A DNA stretch of 64,000 nucleotides from an uncultured Christensenella sp. (GCA_910578145.1 CAJTPJ010000005.1:1-64000); one strand, 5' to 3'. Positions 8,121 to 16,634 are shown, counted from the stretch's first letter. Numbers and translations: made by a program. Notes: a model not told the origin generated them from the sequence alone.

Positions 8121-8420
8121 ATGACACATTTAAAGTATGATATTAATGAAGGGTTAAAGTCTTTCAGAAATAATAAAAGAGCTGTGCTTTTGGATGTGCG
8201 AACTCAGGAAGAATACAATGCTAAGCATATCAACGGCAGTTTAAATATCCCTATACAATCACTTGAAAAAATAATTTTTGAAGTTGAAAACTATTCAACG
8301 CCTTTATACGTTTACTGTCATAGCGGAACAAGAAGCGCAAGAGCGGCGAAAAAGTTGCGGCAAATGGGATATTCGAACGTTACCGACATCGGCGGTATTG
8401 CAGACTATAAAGAAAGTTAA
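8121..8420 (+). CDS. Single-domain rhodanese-like sulfurtransferase
   Basis: 99 residues. It has LLDVRTQEEYNAKHINGSLNIP (about 23-44) and the active-site loop CHSGTRS, with the catalytic cysteine at about 66. It is the usual size for a PspE/GlpE-type cytosolic rhodanese that moves sulfane sulfur to thiol acceptors. It is followed 16 bases later by a rubredoxin gene, suggesting a small redox or persulfide-handling pair. Why it lies within DNA repair genes is unclear; response to oxidative damage is a guess. Confidence 0.9.
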   Translation: MTHLKYDINEGLKSFRNNKRAVLLDVRTQEEYNAKHINGSLNIPIQSLEKIIFEVENYSTPLYVYCHSGTRSARAAKKLRQMGYSNVTDIGGIADYKES

Positions 8421-8436
8421 ATAAAAGGAGAAATAA

Positions 8437-8595
8437 ATGAAATACATTTGTGAAGTTTGCGCTTGGGAATATGATGAAGCTCAGGGTTATCCCGAAGGCG
8501 GAATTGCACCGGGTACGAAATGGGAGAATGTTCCTGCGGATTTTGAGTGTCCTCTTTGCTTAGTAGGTAAAGAACAATTTTATAAATCCGAATAA
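8437..8595 (+). CDS. Rubredoxin
   Basis: 52 residues, the classic size. CEVC (5-8) and CPLC (38-41) supply the four cysteines of the iron site. YDEAQGYPEGGIAPGTKWENVP is the standard rubredoxin core, with A9 where glycine is common. AAGGAG precedes ATG 8437. It is a small one-electron carrier used by Clostridia in peroxide and oxygen detoxification. It is co-transcribed with the upstream rhodanese and closed by a terminator. Confidence 0.92.
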   Translation: MKYICEVCAWEYDEAQGYPEGGIAPGTKWENVPADFECPLCLVGKEQFYKSE

Positions 8596-8616
8596 TCAAA
8601 AGGTACGAACAGAATT

Positions 8617-8650
8617 AATAGGCGGACAATTCCGCCTATTTTTACTTTTT
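8617..8650 (+). terminator. Terminator after rubredoxin
   Basis: AATAGGCGGA, CAAT loop, TCCGCCTATT, then TTTACTTTTTTTT: a perfect 10-bp stem with a T tract. Confidence 0.9.
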
Positions 8651-8668
8651 TTTGCGCATACTGTCATT

Positions 8669-9484
8669 ATGGCATACAGTTATAAAGGCAGTATAAGTTT
8701 CGGATTTGTTTATATTCCCGTAACCCTGCATAAGAGCATCAAAAACAACGATATCGGTTTTAATATGATAGACAAAAAGACCAACAGCCGAGTGCAGTAT
8801 AAAAAGACCTGCGCCGATTGCGGCGGTAGAGAAGTCTGTCAGGAAGATATAGTAAAGGGCTTTGAGTACGATGACGGGAAGTACGTTATCTTTGAAGATA
8901 AGGACTTTGAAAAGCTGAAATCAAAGAAAGACAAGAATATAACTATCGAAAAATTTGTAGAGCTTTCCGAGGTCGACCCGCTGTATTTTGAAACGCCCTA
9001 CTATGTCGTTCCAACGGGTGCTGAAAAGGCTTTTGTCGTGCTTTTAACCGCAATGGAAGAAGAGGGCAAGGCGGCGGTTGCAAAGACTGTTTTGGGCAAT
9101 AAGGAAACGCTCATTTTAATAAGAGCGAAAGACGGGCAGATGCTTTTGAACACGCTATTCTTTGAAGAGGAAGTAACCAAAAATCCTGCAAAGGAAATAA
9201 CCGAAAAGCCGAGCGCCACCGAACTTAAAATGGCAAAGGCAATTATAGAGGGAATGAGTGGAAAGTTCGTTCCGTCCGATTATAAGGACGAATACCGCCA
9301 AAAGGTGCAGGAAGCGATAGAGAGAAAGATTGCCGGCAAGCAAATTGTAGCACCCAAAGAGAACGGAACGGCAAGCGTTTCGAACCTTATGGAAGCGCTT
9401 ACAAAATCGCTTGAGCTTGCGCAGAAGCCCAAAGCTAAAAAGGCTACACCGAAGAAAACGACGTCGAGGAAGAAAGAGGCGTGA
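8669..9484 (+). CDS. ku: Bacterial Ku, non-homologous end-joining protein
   Basis: 271 residues, the usual length for bacterial Ku, with the family start (GSISFGFVYIPVTLHK) and the DNA-ring beta-barrel domain. A C-x2-C pair (CADCGGREVC) sits at about 49-58. The lysine-rich tail (KAKKATPKKTTSRKK) is typical of the DNA-binding C-terminal extension. It binds double-strand ends as a dimer and recruits ligase. It overlaps the ligase start by four bases, so the two are translationally coupled. Carriage on a conjugative element is less common than chromosomal location. Confidence 0.95.
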   Translation: MAYSYKGSISFGFVYIPVTLHKSIKNNDIGFNMIDKKTNSRVQYKKTCADCGGREVCQEDIVKGFEYDDGKYVIFEDKDFEKLKSKKDKNITIEKFVELSEVDPLYFETPYYVVPTGAEKAFVVLLTAMEEEGKAAVAKTVLGNKETLILIRAKDGQMLLNTLFFEEEVTKNPAKEITEKPSATELKMAKAIIEGMSGKFVPSDYKDEYRQKVQEAIERKIAGKQIVAPKENGTASVSNLMEALTKSLELAQKPKAKKATPKKTTSRKKEA

Positions 9485-10398
9485 GCGATTTATTTGAAGA
9501 AAAAAATATCTCGCCCATGCTTTTGTACGAGGTTAAAGAACCGTTCGATGACGAGGACTATATATACGAATTGAAGCTGGACGGAATACGTTGTATAGCT
9601 TATATAGAACCGAAGTCGGTTGCACTGCAAAATAAGCGGTTTAAGGATTTAACCCCCATATATCCCGAACTTTCGGACATTTGCAAGTGCGTTAAAAAGC
9701 GAGTAATATTGGACGGAGAGCTTGTCGTTCTGGCAGACGGCAAACCCGATTTTTATGCTATGCAACGGCGCAGCCTTATGACGGACAGTTTCAGAATATC
9801 GCTTGCGGCAAAGAAAAACCCCGTTCAATTCGCTGCTTACGATATTCTCTATTACGATGGAAAAGAACTAACGGATAAGCCTTTAATGGAACGCAAGGCG
9901 TTACTTTCCGAAAAAGTAAAAGAAGGCTTTAATTTGAGCATATCCCGCTATCTATCGACAAACGGGGTGGCTTTTTTTGAGCTTGCAAAGAAAGAAAATC
10001 TTGAAGGCATAGTAGCAAAGAAGAAAGACGGGCTATATCATATAGGCAAGCGCACACACGATTGGATCAAGATAAAAGTTATGCAGGACGAGGACTTGCT
10101 TGTTTTAGGGTATCAGCCAGACGAGGACGGAAAGGTTAAAGATTTAATTCTCGGTTACTATGACAATAAGGGCAAGCTTAAATGCAGAGGCAAAGTCTAT
10201 CTCGGTGTATCCAAAGCAGAGCAGAAAATCATAGGAGAATTCGCAAGAAAGAACACGGTCAATAGACCGTGGTTCGATAAATATAAAAATGCGGTATGGC
10301 TTAAACCCGAACTCATAGGCACGGCGCACTTTATGCACGAAACGGCAAGTGGCGGTATGCGCCAGCCCGTATGGAAAGGTTTGAGAGACGATAAATAA
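9481..10398 (+). CDS. ATP-dependent DNA ligase, LigD ligase domain only
   Basis: 305 residues from GTG 9481. The nucleotidyl-transfer motif is K32-L-D-G35 (ELKLDGIR). Further motifs include LDGELVV (about 75-81), LEGIVAKKKDGLY (motif IV) and WIKIKV (motif V), followed by an OB-fold. The polymerase and phosphoesterase domains of mycobacterial LigD are absent, as in many Firmicutes where they are separate or missing. It seals ends held by Ku. Gap filling might come from the Y-family polymerase in the same cassette, which is inference. Confidence 0.93.
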   Translation: MSDLFEEKNISPMLLYEVKEPFDDEDYIYELKLDGIRCIAYIEPKSVALQNKRFKDLTPIYPELSDICKCVKKRVILDGELVVLADGKPDFYAMQRRSLMTDSFRISLAAKKNPVQFAAYDILYYDGKELTDKPLMERKALLSEKVKEGFNLSISRYLSTNGVAFFELAKKENLEGIVAKKKDGLYHIGKRTHDWIKIKVMQDEDLLVLGYQPDEDGKVKDLILGYYDNKGKLKCRGKVYLGVSKAEQKIIGEFARKNTVNRPWFDKYKNAVWLKPELIGTAHFMHETASGGMRQPVWKGLRDDK

Positions 10399-10486
10399 AC
10401 ATCCCCCGTTAGGGGGTGTATCATAGGGAATTTACAAAAACGTAAATTTAATAGGAATGCACCTTATAGGGGCGAGTTAAAAAGAG

Positions 10487-10525
10487 GCGGGAACTTGAAT
10501 TTACAAGTCCCTGCTATTTTTATTT
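10487..10525 (+). terminator. Terminator after the ku-ligase operon
   Basis: GCGGGAACTTG, six-base loop, CAAGTCCCTGC (one wobble, one mismatch), then TATTTTTATTT. A second GC hairpin without T run (CCCCC-GTTA-GGGGG) lies at 10403-10416. Confidence 0.7.
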
Positions 10526-10583
10526 GAAATGAATAATTTGAATTTTTTTTAGGAAACATTTGACATAATAAAATAACTATGTT

Positions 10584-11228
10584 ATGAAAAAGAAAGACGA
10601 AATTGCAGTAGAAAAAATATTGGATTGCGCCAAAGAGGAGTTTATGGAAAAAGGCTTTGAGGGCGCGTCTATGCGTTCGATTGCCGAGAAGTCGGGATAT
10701 ACGACGGGAATGGTGTACGGACGTTTTGCGGACAAGAGCCAACTGTTCAAAGAACTTGTAGGCGAAGCGGCGGATAAACTATTCGATTATTTTTCGCAAT
10801 CGGAAGATAATTTTGCAGAGTTGCCGCCTAATATTCGTAGCCGTTTCCCGCGCTCTTGCACACTATAAGTTTGAAAGCGTCGAAGTTGTCGTATATCATA
10901 TCAATCATTACGTCAACTTTGGAATCGATGTAAGTGTGCATTTCCTTATGCTGCTGATTACATTGATAAGATGATAGACATAGAAACGGCGAACACCGTG
11001 CGTTTTATAAAACAGTTGAACGACGCAGGTATTAAGATGAACGTAGTTCGCGCGGATTTAAGCCATATGTTGTCGAGTGCGATGTTCAACGGAATATTCG
11101 AGGTGGTCGCCCACGATTTGCCGCGAGAAGAAGCGAGAGGGTATATAAAGCAAGTGCAGGACTTTTTCAGCGCAGGGTGGGACAAATTACTCGGCTTGCC
11201 TACGGACTGGCAAAAGTCGCTTAAATAA
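10584..11228 (+). pseudogene. TetR-family regulator interrupted by an internal inversion
   Basis: The first part (10584-10832) encodes a TetR HTH domain (EKILDCAKEEFMEKGF, MRSIAEKSGYTTGMVYGRFADK). The last part (10957-11228) encodes the ligand-domain end in the same frame. The 124 bases between lie in the wrong orientation and create stop codons. Turning 10833-10956 around restores one open frame of 214 residues. In that form the joined middle reads QQHKEMHTYIDSKV, then DAFKLIVCKSAGNGYEYYI, just as expected of TetR regulators of ABC exporters. As sequenced, only a 94-residue truncated protein would be made. It may be a mutation or a reversible switch. Confidence 0.9.
10829..10960. other. 124-bp inverted segment bounded by TAAT / ATTA
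   Basis: TAAT (10829-10832) and ATTA (10957-10960) form a 4-bp inverted repeat exactly at the breakpoints. The reverse complement of 10833-10956 is 41 codons plus one base and joins both flanks in frame. No longer repeat was seen. Confidence 0.9.
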
Positions 11229-11236
11229 GTTAGATT

Positions 11237-11260
11237 AGAGATTATCAAAATCTCTTTTTT
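11237..11260 (+). terminator. Terminator after tetR
   Basis: AGAGATT, loop ATCAA, AATCTCT, then a T run. Confidence 0.65.
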
Positions 11261-11270
11261 AACGGGTATG

Positions 11271-11288
11271 AGTTAGTCTTAACTAACT
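11271..11288. promoter_or_regulatory. Candidate TetR operator
   Basis: AGTTAGT-CTTA-ACTAACT is a perfect 7-bp inverted repeat between the broken tetR and the ABC transporter remnant. It is the place and form expected for the TetR operator. With the regulator inverted the site would be unoccupied. Confidence 0.6.
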
Positions 11289-11329
11289 AAATAAAACAGT
11301 CAAATAAATTCAAGGAGGTTTTATAAAAA

Positions 11330-11362
11330 ATGAAAATCCTAACAGGAGGTAGTAATCAATGA
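11330..11362 (+). CDS. Ten-codon leader peptide
   Basis: ATG after AAGGAGG encodes MKILTGGSNQ and stops at TGA that overlaps the ABC transporter ATG. The ribosome site of the transporter lies inside it. This suggests translational coupling; it could also be chance. Confidence 0.4.
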   Translation: MKILTGGSNQ

Positions 11363-11823
11363 AAAAGAAGAAAGGTAATCTTGCCGAACTTATGCAATAC
11401 GCAGGGAAGGCAAAGTTGCTAACTTATTCGTCTTGGGTGCTGTCGGTTATCAGTGCGGCGCTTGCGCTTGTGCCGTTCGTCTACATTTTCTTTATCATAA
11501 AGGAAGTGATAGAAGTTGCGCCGGATTTTTCACAGGCAACGAATATCGTGTTTAACGGTTGGATGGCGGTCGTATTTGCGCTTGCATCCATTCTGATTTA
11601 CGTCGGCGCGCTTATGTGTTCGCGCTTGTCGGCGTTCAGAATTGCGGGCAATATGCGTAAAAAGACGATGAAGCACATATCCGAATTGCCGCTCGGCTTT
11701 ATCGGCGAAGCGGGTAGCGGAAAGGTACGCCGCATAGTAAACGACAGTAGTGCGGCGACCGAAACGTATCTGCTCAACGAATACGTTCTTCGATATCAGA
11801 GTGGCAATATTGTAATATTATAG
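11359..11823 (+). pseudogene. Truncated ABC exporter, N-terminal membrane domain
   Basis: About 140 genuine residues of a fused permease/ATPase exporter: transmembrane helices (about 20-45 and 70-90) and the first cytosolic loop (IAGNMRKKTMKHISELPLGF, GEAGSGKVRRIVNDSSAATETYL). The sequence then leaves the family and stops; no Walker A or ABC signature follows. Intact proteins of this type have about 580 residues. The break abuts an IS21-type transposase fragment, so deletion by an insertion sequence is likely. It was probably regulated by the adjacent TetR gene. Confidence 0.85.
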
Positions 11824-12340
11824 TCAAGGCAATACGACAACGCAAATTGCCACTATTTGTCAATGCTCTCGTACTACTGTTATTAAGACTATTAAGAGAG
11901 CAAAACAGATCAAGCTAAATATTCCTGTTGCTAATACTATTTCTGATGAGCAACTTTATTTAATGTTATATCCGGCAAGAGGGCGCAAACAAGATTATTA
12001 CTTGCCGAATTGGTATGAGTTGGATAAAGACAGATTAAAGCGCAGTTACTCGAAGCGTCGTGCATGGAAAAAATATTGCAGAATTGCGCAAAAAATGGGA
12101 TTGAAAGCGTATTGTAAGACTCGTTTTTATGATCTTTATAATGAATTCTATTATTCTCTGCCCAAGAAGAAAGGAAAGATAGGTACGGTTCTTTCTAAAA
12201 TCAGGTATTATGCTTTTGGTGCAGACGTTATCGCGCAACAAAAAGGCAAAGATAGTGTGTCATACCAAAATTTTATTTATGAGCGCAATTCGTGGTGTGA
12301 AAATTTGCGGTTGGATAAATCAAAGATATGGGCAACATAA
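11816..12340 (+). pseudogene. IS21-type transposase (IstA) N-terminal remnant
   Basis: The frame reads SQGNTTTQIATICQCSRTTV (HTH) and then DEQLYLMLYP...WYELDKDRLKR and KRRAWKKYC, the layout of an IstA N-terminus. No DDE catalytic domain, IstB or terminal repeats are present. The last ~55 codons do not fit the family, so the 3' side is joined to other sequence. No start codon remains at the 5' junction. An inactive scar that marks the end of the ABC transporter deletion. Confidence 0.65.
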
Positions 12341-12532
12341 ATGGTTGTTCAATATTTAATTGTGTAAAATTTTATAGATTTTTTTATTTGTAGATAATAT
12401 AAAAGCTAAACAAGGTTCATAATTTCCATAAATATGTTTTGGTGTATAAATCAACTTTGAGTGGTGCGTAATGTACTTTATAAAGAATAATAATATGACA
12501 TAAAATGTAGTAAATATCACCACGGAGTGTTT

Positions 12533-12871
12533 ATGGATAAAAAGGTAATTGTTGCTCGTATTGAAGAATTGATGTTAGAAAAAGGGATATCGGTTTATCA
12601 ATTAAAAGAAAACGCGGAAATCTCAACTACAATTTATCAATGGAAGAAAAATGCAAAGAGAGATGAAACGCGTACGCCATCTTTAAGATCGATTGAGAAA
12701 ATTTGTGATTACTTGGGTGTGTCTTTAGCATATTTCTTTTCGTTTTCTAAATAAGAACAAGAAAACATCAGACTTAACGAATTAATTCAATTATTAAATA
12801 ATTTAGACTATGAACAAATTAAAGTGTTAGAATCTGTAGTTAAACAATTTAATAAAATAAATAAGGAGTAG
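12533..12871 (+). pseudogene. XRE-family HTH regulator with a premature TAA
   Basis: ATG 12533 has GGAG five bases upstream. The first 73 codons give a complete HTH (ISVYQLKENAEISTTIYQWKK, SLRSIEKICDYLGVSLAYFF). A TAA at 12752-12754 stops it. The same frame continues for 38 more codons as EQENIRLNELIQLLNNLDYE and so on to TAG 12869, a helix typical of these regulators' C-termini. So a nonsense mutation probably removed the tail. The 73-residue product may still bind DNA. It lies three bases before a second XRE gene. Confidence 0.7.
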
Positions 12872-12873
12872 GT

Positions 12874-13368
12874 ATGGATAATATTGGAGAAAGGTTGTAT
12901 GAATTAAGAAGGAAAAGAGGTCTTTCACAAGAACAATTAGGGTATGAAGTTGGTGTTTCTCGGCAGACAATATCAAAGTGGGAACAAAATGCTATGCAAC
13001 CTAATTTAGAAAATATTCAGTCACTCAGTTCTGTTCTTGAAGTTGATGTTAATTATTTTTTGTCAAGCCCTTCTGAAAGCAATAGCAGTATCGAAAATGA
13101 AATTGCTTTTACTGAACAAGGAGTAAAAAGTAATAAGAAAAATAGTTTTTTAATATTTGGAATAATATTTGCGACTTTGTGTTTGGGCGCATTTATTTAT
13201 ACGATTATAGTTGGCTTAACGGCATTAACTAATAATAAAGGATATGTTTCAGCCAATACTGTCAATATTGAATTAGGTCTATTTATTATAGCTTTACTAA
13301 TTAGTATAATTTTGTTAGTTTTAAGTTTATTATTTATTTTAAAATTCATAAAAGCTAACCGTAGATAG
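12874..13368 (+). CDS. Membrane-anchored XRE-family regulator
   Basis: 164 residues. An N-terminal HTH_3 domain (GERLYELRRKRGLSQEQLGYEV...QTISKWE, 4-60) is followed by a polar linker and two membrane helices (about 91-115 and 131-157). This is a known layout of Firmicutes regulators that keep the DNA-binding domain on the inner face of the membrane. The next gene encodes a secreted protein preceded by an inverted repeat (TGTCAA-N6-TTGACA), a plausible target. The signal is unknown. Confidence 0.85.
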   Translation: MDNIGERLYELRRKRGLSQEQLGYEVGVSRQTISKWEQNAMQPNLENIQSLSSVLEVDVNYFLSSPSESNSSIENEIAFTEQGVKSNKKNSFLIFGIIFATLCLGAFIYTIIVGLTALTNNKGYVSANTVNIELGLFIIALLISIILLVLSLLFILKFIKANRR

Positions 13369-13370
13369 AC

Positions 13371-13388
13371 TGTCAAGTTTTGTTGACA
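13371..13388. promoter_or_regulatory. Inverted repeat TGTCAA-N6-TTGACA, repeated at 14041
   Basis: Perfect 6-bp arms, followed by a stretch (to about 13410) that recurs before the next gene at 14041-14087 as TGTCGT-N6-TTGACA and ATGTAAATAAAA. Two genes with the same upstream block suggests one regulator, likely the XRE protein next door. Confidence 0.5.
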
Positions 13389-13407
13389 AAATGTAAATAA
13401 AAGTTGG

Positions 13408-13436
13408 TTGAATATTAATTATAGGAAATTTATAAT
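13408..13436 (+). promoter_or_regulatory. Promoter of the 13469 gene
   Basis: TTGAAT, 17-base spacer, TATAAT; GAGGTG ribosome site follows before ATG 13469. Confidence 0.6.
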
Positions 13437-13468
13437 GAAACAAGAATAAATTTTAGTGAGGTGTCACA

Positions 13469-13993
13469 ATGAACAAATTAAAGAACTTGACCATAGGATT
13501 TGCACTACTTGCTTTGATACTAATGTTACTAACTATAACATTTGCCGGATATAGGACAAATGCTTATGCGGATTATGACACTTCGTCTTCAACAAATGAA
13601 AGTAATAAAAACTCGTTAGAAATCTCTGAAGAAGAAGTAGTTAATCGCGGTATTTATACAGCTCTTTCAATAGCGATTAATGGTGGTAATGGTAATGTAT
13701 GGACAACGGTAAAAAATGATGTTACAATTTTTCCTGCAACTGTTATTGTAATTGTTGAGCTATATTCTTCGGATACATATCAAGAATCATTTTTAAATAT
13801 GAATTTAGTAGCACGAGAATATATTGCTGACTTAAATATGGGTCAGACAATTACAGCAACTGCTTCGACTGGCGGGCAGACAAAATATTGGAATGGACGG
13901 GCGTATTATAAAGTAGATAATAATGCTTGGAAAGATATTGTTACCGGTACATGTAAAATCGGTCCAAATGGTGAATATTTAGGAATTATATAA
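13469..13993 (+). CDS. Small secreted protein, family not recognised
   Basis: 174 residues with a clear export signal: lysines, hydrophobic core (about 7-27) and probable cleavage near AYA-D. The mature part is about 140 residues, beta-rich, with a Ser/Asn linker (DTSSSTNESNKNS) and no cysteine until a single one near the end. No lipobox, wall anchor or known domain. It is bracketed by its own promoter and a strong terminator, downstream of the XRE genes. A surface or signalling role is possible; function unknown. Confidence 0.65.
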   Translation: MNKLKNLTIGFALLALILMLLTITFAGYRTNAYADYDTSSSTNESNKNSLEISEEEVVNRGIYTALSIAINGGNGNVWTTVKNDVTIFPATVIVIVELYSSDTYQESFLNMNLVAREYIADLNMGQTITATASTGGQTKYWNGRAYYKVDNNAWKDIVTGTCKIGPNGEYLGII

Positions 13994-14007
13994 ACGATAT
14001 TTAATAA

Positions 14008-14038
14008 AAAAGAGTTGACAATTTGTCAACTCTTTTTC
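14008..14038 (+). terminator. Terminator after the 13469 gene
   Basis: AGAGTTGAC, loop AATTT, GTCAACTCT, T run; the stem is extended by flanking A and T. Confidence 0.85.
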
Positions 14039-14188
14039 TTTGTCGTGTTTTGTTGACAATATGTAAATAAAAGGTGGTTGATATAATTATGAACTTATGT
14101 AATCATAGTATGTGGATAGAGAAATGTTAATAGATAAAAGCACCAAATTAAGGTGTACAAATCGCCCAATATGTGTTATAATAAAAAT

Positions 14189-16603
14189 ATGAAAAACATA
14201 AAAAACATTTTACTGATAGCTGTTATATTTTTATTGTTATGTTCCGTAGCGGTATTATTTGGGTGCCGTACGGAAGGAGAAACCCTTTATAACGTAACAT
14301 ACACGGCAAGCGAAGGCGGATACATAGATGGGCAAATGAGACAAACTGTGCAAAGTGGAAACAATGCCCAACCCGTAACCGCGGTGCCATATGCCGGATA
14401 TGAATTTGTAAAGTGGTCAGACGGTTCAACTTCACCCGAAAGACAAGAAAAAAACGTGAATTCGGATATGCACTTTGAAGCGGAGTTCAAAGCGGTAGAT
14501 CCCGTAATTCCCGTACCGAAAGAATACTCGGTAATTTATAATTCCGGCACAGGCGGATATATTGAGGGCAAAACTCATCAAATCGTTAAAGAGAATGAAG
14601 ATGCGGAGAAAGTAACCGCTATACCCGAAGAGGGTTATGAATTTAAAAAATGGTTGGACGAAGTAGAAACCGCCGAACGGCAGGATAGAAATATAACGGC
14701 GGATAAAACTTATACGGCTATTTTTGAACGGATTAAATTAAAAGTGACTTATAATGCGGGTGCGGGCGGAACAATAGACGGAACAGCGGAGCAGGAAATA
14801 GCATACGGCAATGATGCAGAATTTGTCGTAGCGGTTCCTGACGATGGTTATAAATTTGTAAAATGGTCGGACGGAAATGGCTCTACTATAAGAAAGGAGA
14901 CAATCGTAACGTCTGAAATTAATGTTACTGCCGAGTTCGAATTTTTATATGAAGGCGGCGAAGGTACACAGTTAAATCCGTTTACCATTGCCAATTATGC
15001 GCAATTAACAAATATGTGGTATTATCCGGAGTCGAACTATAAACTCTTAAACGACTTGGATTTAAACGGAAATCTTCACGAACCTATATTTGATGAAAGC
15101 TATTATTTCCAAGGGAGCTTTTATGGTAACGGTCGCACTATAAAAAACTTAACAGTTGAAACCGAAAGTAATTATCCATCTCTGTTCGGTGTTATCGACG
15201 GGGGGATTATAAGCAATTTAAACTTTGAAAATGCAAACATAAAAATAAACGATTTTAATACTGCCGGAAACAATAAGTATTGCGTAGGTATTGTAGCGGG
15301 CAAGGCTTTGGGCTTTATTAATAACGTAACCGTAGACGGAGAAATAGACGTTGACGGATTAAGTTATGACAGCGCAGCAATCGGCGGACTAGTTGGATTG
15401 GCTAACGGTACGATAGCCGATTGTGATTTGAATATAGAAATCAATATTAAAAATGTATTAAAAGAAAATACAGCTAATATTTATGTGCCGTTTGCATTTG
15501 GTGGTTTGATAGGAGTAGGTAATTCAGTACATATACGGAATTGCAATATTAATGGTCAAATAAATGTTACTAAATGTTTTTGGAAGGAAGAATCAAGTTT
15601 AGTCGAAATTAATAAATGCACTGATATTATTGTCGGTGGTATGGTTGGATATTATTTTACTAATAGGCAAGTTGATGCAACTATTAGGGACTGTAAAACT
15701 GATGTGTACATTTACGGAGATAATCATTACGAAGCCGGCGGAAATATTGGACGCTTAGAAGTTGCTGCAAGTACTTCATTAAAAATTGTGAACAGTTCAG
15801 TGCATGGAGATATAGAAATCGGCATGGTAGGCGGATTCGTTTGCCGCGGCTATTCTTACGGTAAATTAAATATCGAAAATTGTTATGTTCAGAATCAAAT
15901 AACGGCATATTCCCGTGCAGCTGGTTTTTTAGCAAGATTTACAGGAAACAACTATTGCATATTAAATAAGTGCTACGCTGAATGCATAATTATTACACAT
16001 AGATTAGGAGAACCAAATGTAGCAGTAGGTGAAGCCTTTGGATTTAGTTATCAAGTATCTGGAACAAATTATTTGGATTGCTATAGTATTTTTGATATTG
16101 ACACTTTACGCGGCGCTGGTTTTGCGTATTTTTTAGCAAACTGTGCTTTGGAAAGATGTTACTCAAAGGGTGTGTTTGGAGAGTTCTCTACAGCCTATAA
16201 CGGGTTATTTGTAAAATCATTATCTAGTACTCAAGTACGCAATTGTTATATTAAAAGTAATGTAAACGAGTTGCAAGATAAAAAGAATATCTTTGTGTTT
16301 ACAAATATGAAAGATAGTAGCGTAACCAATTTCTATTATGTGGGTAGCGATGTTGAGAACATTGTATATCGGATTAGTGATTCTCAAATAAATAATTTTC
16401 ATCTCTTGAGAAGTTCAACACAGGAGTTTGAATATGTAGCTCAAGATACAGGAAGTAATCCTTCTGTTTTAGATATAACTTTATATAGTGAAACTAAAGC
16501 AATGTATTATTTAGCTGATAAATTAAATGTAGGTCAGGACGAAGAAGTTTGGATAAATGTATTAAATAATTATCCGAAATTGAAAACAGAAACTAATAGC
16601 TAA
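14189..16603 (+). CDS. Surface lipoprotein with InlB-type B repeats and GLUG repeats
   Basis: 804 residues from ATG 14189; an extended -10 (TGTTATAAT, 14174-14182) ends seven bases before it, so the transcript may be nearly leaderless. The lipobox is LFGC. Three copies of a ~65-residue repeat follow (YTASEGGYIDG, YNSGTGGYIEG, YNAGAGGTIDG, each with GYEFVKW-like ends), as in Listeria-Bacteroides InlB B repeats. From about 250 on there are GLUG-like beta-helix repeats (NNVTVDG, IGGLVGLANG, CYSKG). No enzyme motif is seen. It is likely an adhesin or surface filament. A chromosomal gene at 58062 has the same plan. Confidence 0.85.
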   Translation: MKNIKNILLIAVIFLLLCSVAVLFGCRTEGETLYNVTYTASEGGYIDGQMRQTVQSGNNAQPVTAVPYAGYEFVKWSDGSTSPERQEKNVNSDMHFEAEFKAVDPVIPVPKEYSVIYNSGTGGYIEGKTHQIVKENEDAEKVTAIPEEGYEFKKWLDEVETAERQDRNITADKTYTAIFERIKLKVTYNAGAGGTIDGTAEQEIAYGNDAEFVVAVPDDGYKFVKWSDGNGSTIRKETIVTSEINVTAEFEFLYEGGEGTQLNPFTIANYAQLTNMWYYPESNYKLLNDLDLNGNLHEPIFDESYYFQGSFYGNGRTIKNLTVETESNYPSLFGVIDGGIISNLNFENANIKINDFNTAGNNKYCVGIVAGKALGFINNVTVDGEIDVDGLSYDSAAIGGLVGLANGTIADCDLNIEINIKNVLKENTANIYVPFAFGGLIGVGNSVHIRNCNINGQINVTKCFWKEESSLVEINKCTDIIVGGMVGYYFTNRQVDATIRDCKTDVYIYGDNHYEAGGNIGRLEVAASTSLKIVNSSVHGDIEIGMVGGFVCRGYSYGKLNIENCYVQNQITAYSRAAGFLARFTGNNYCILNKCYAECIIITHRLGEPNVAVGEAFGFSYQVSGTNYLDCYSIFDIDTLRGAGFAYFLANCALERCYSKGVFGEFSTAYNGLFVKSLSSTQVRNCYIKSNVNELQDKKNIFVFTNMKDSSVTNFYYVGSDVENIVYRISDSQINNFHLLRSSTQEFEYVAQDTGSNPSVLDITLYSETKAMYYLADKLNVGQDEEVWINVLNNYPKLKTETNS

Positions 16604-16634
16604 AAGCTATAGTAAATAAAAAAGGAGAATTTTT

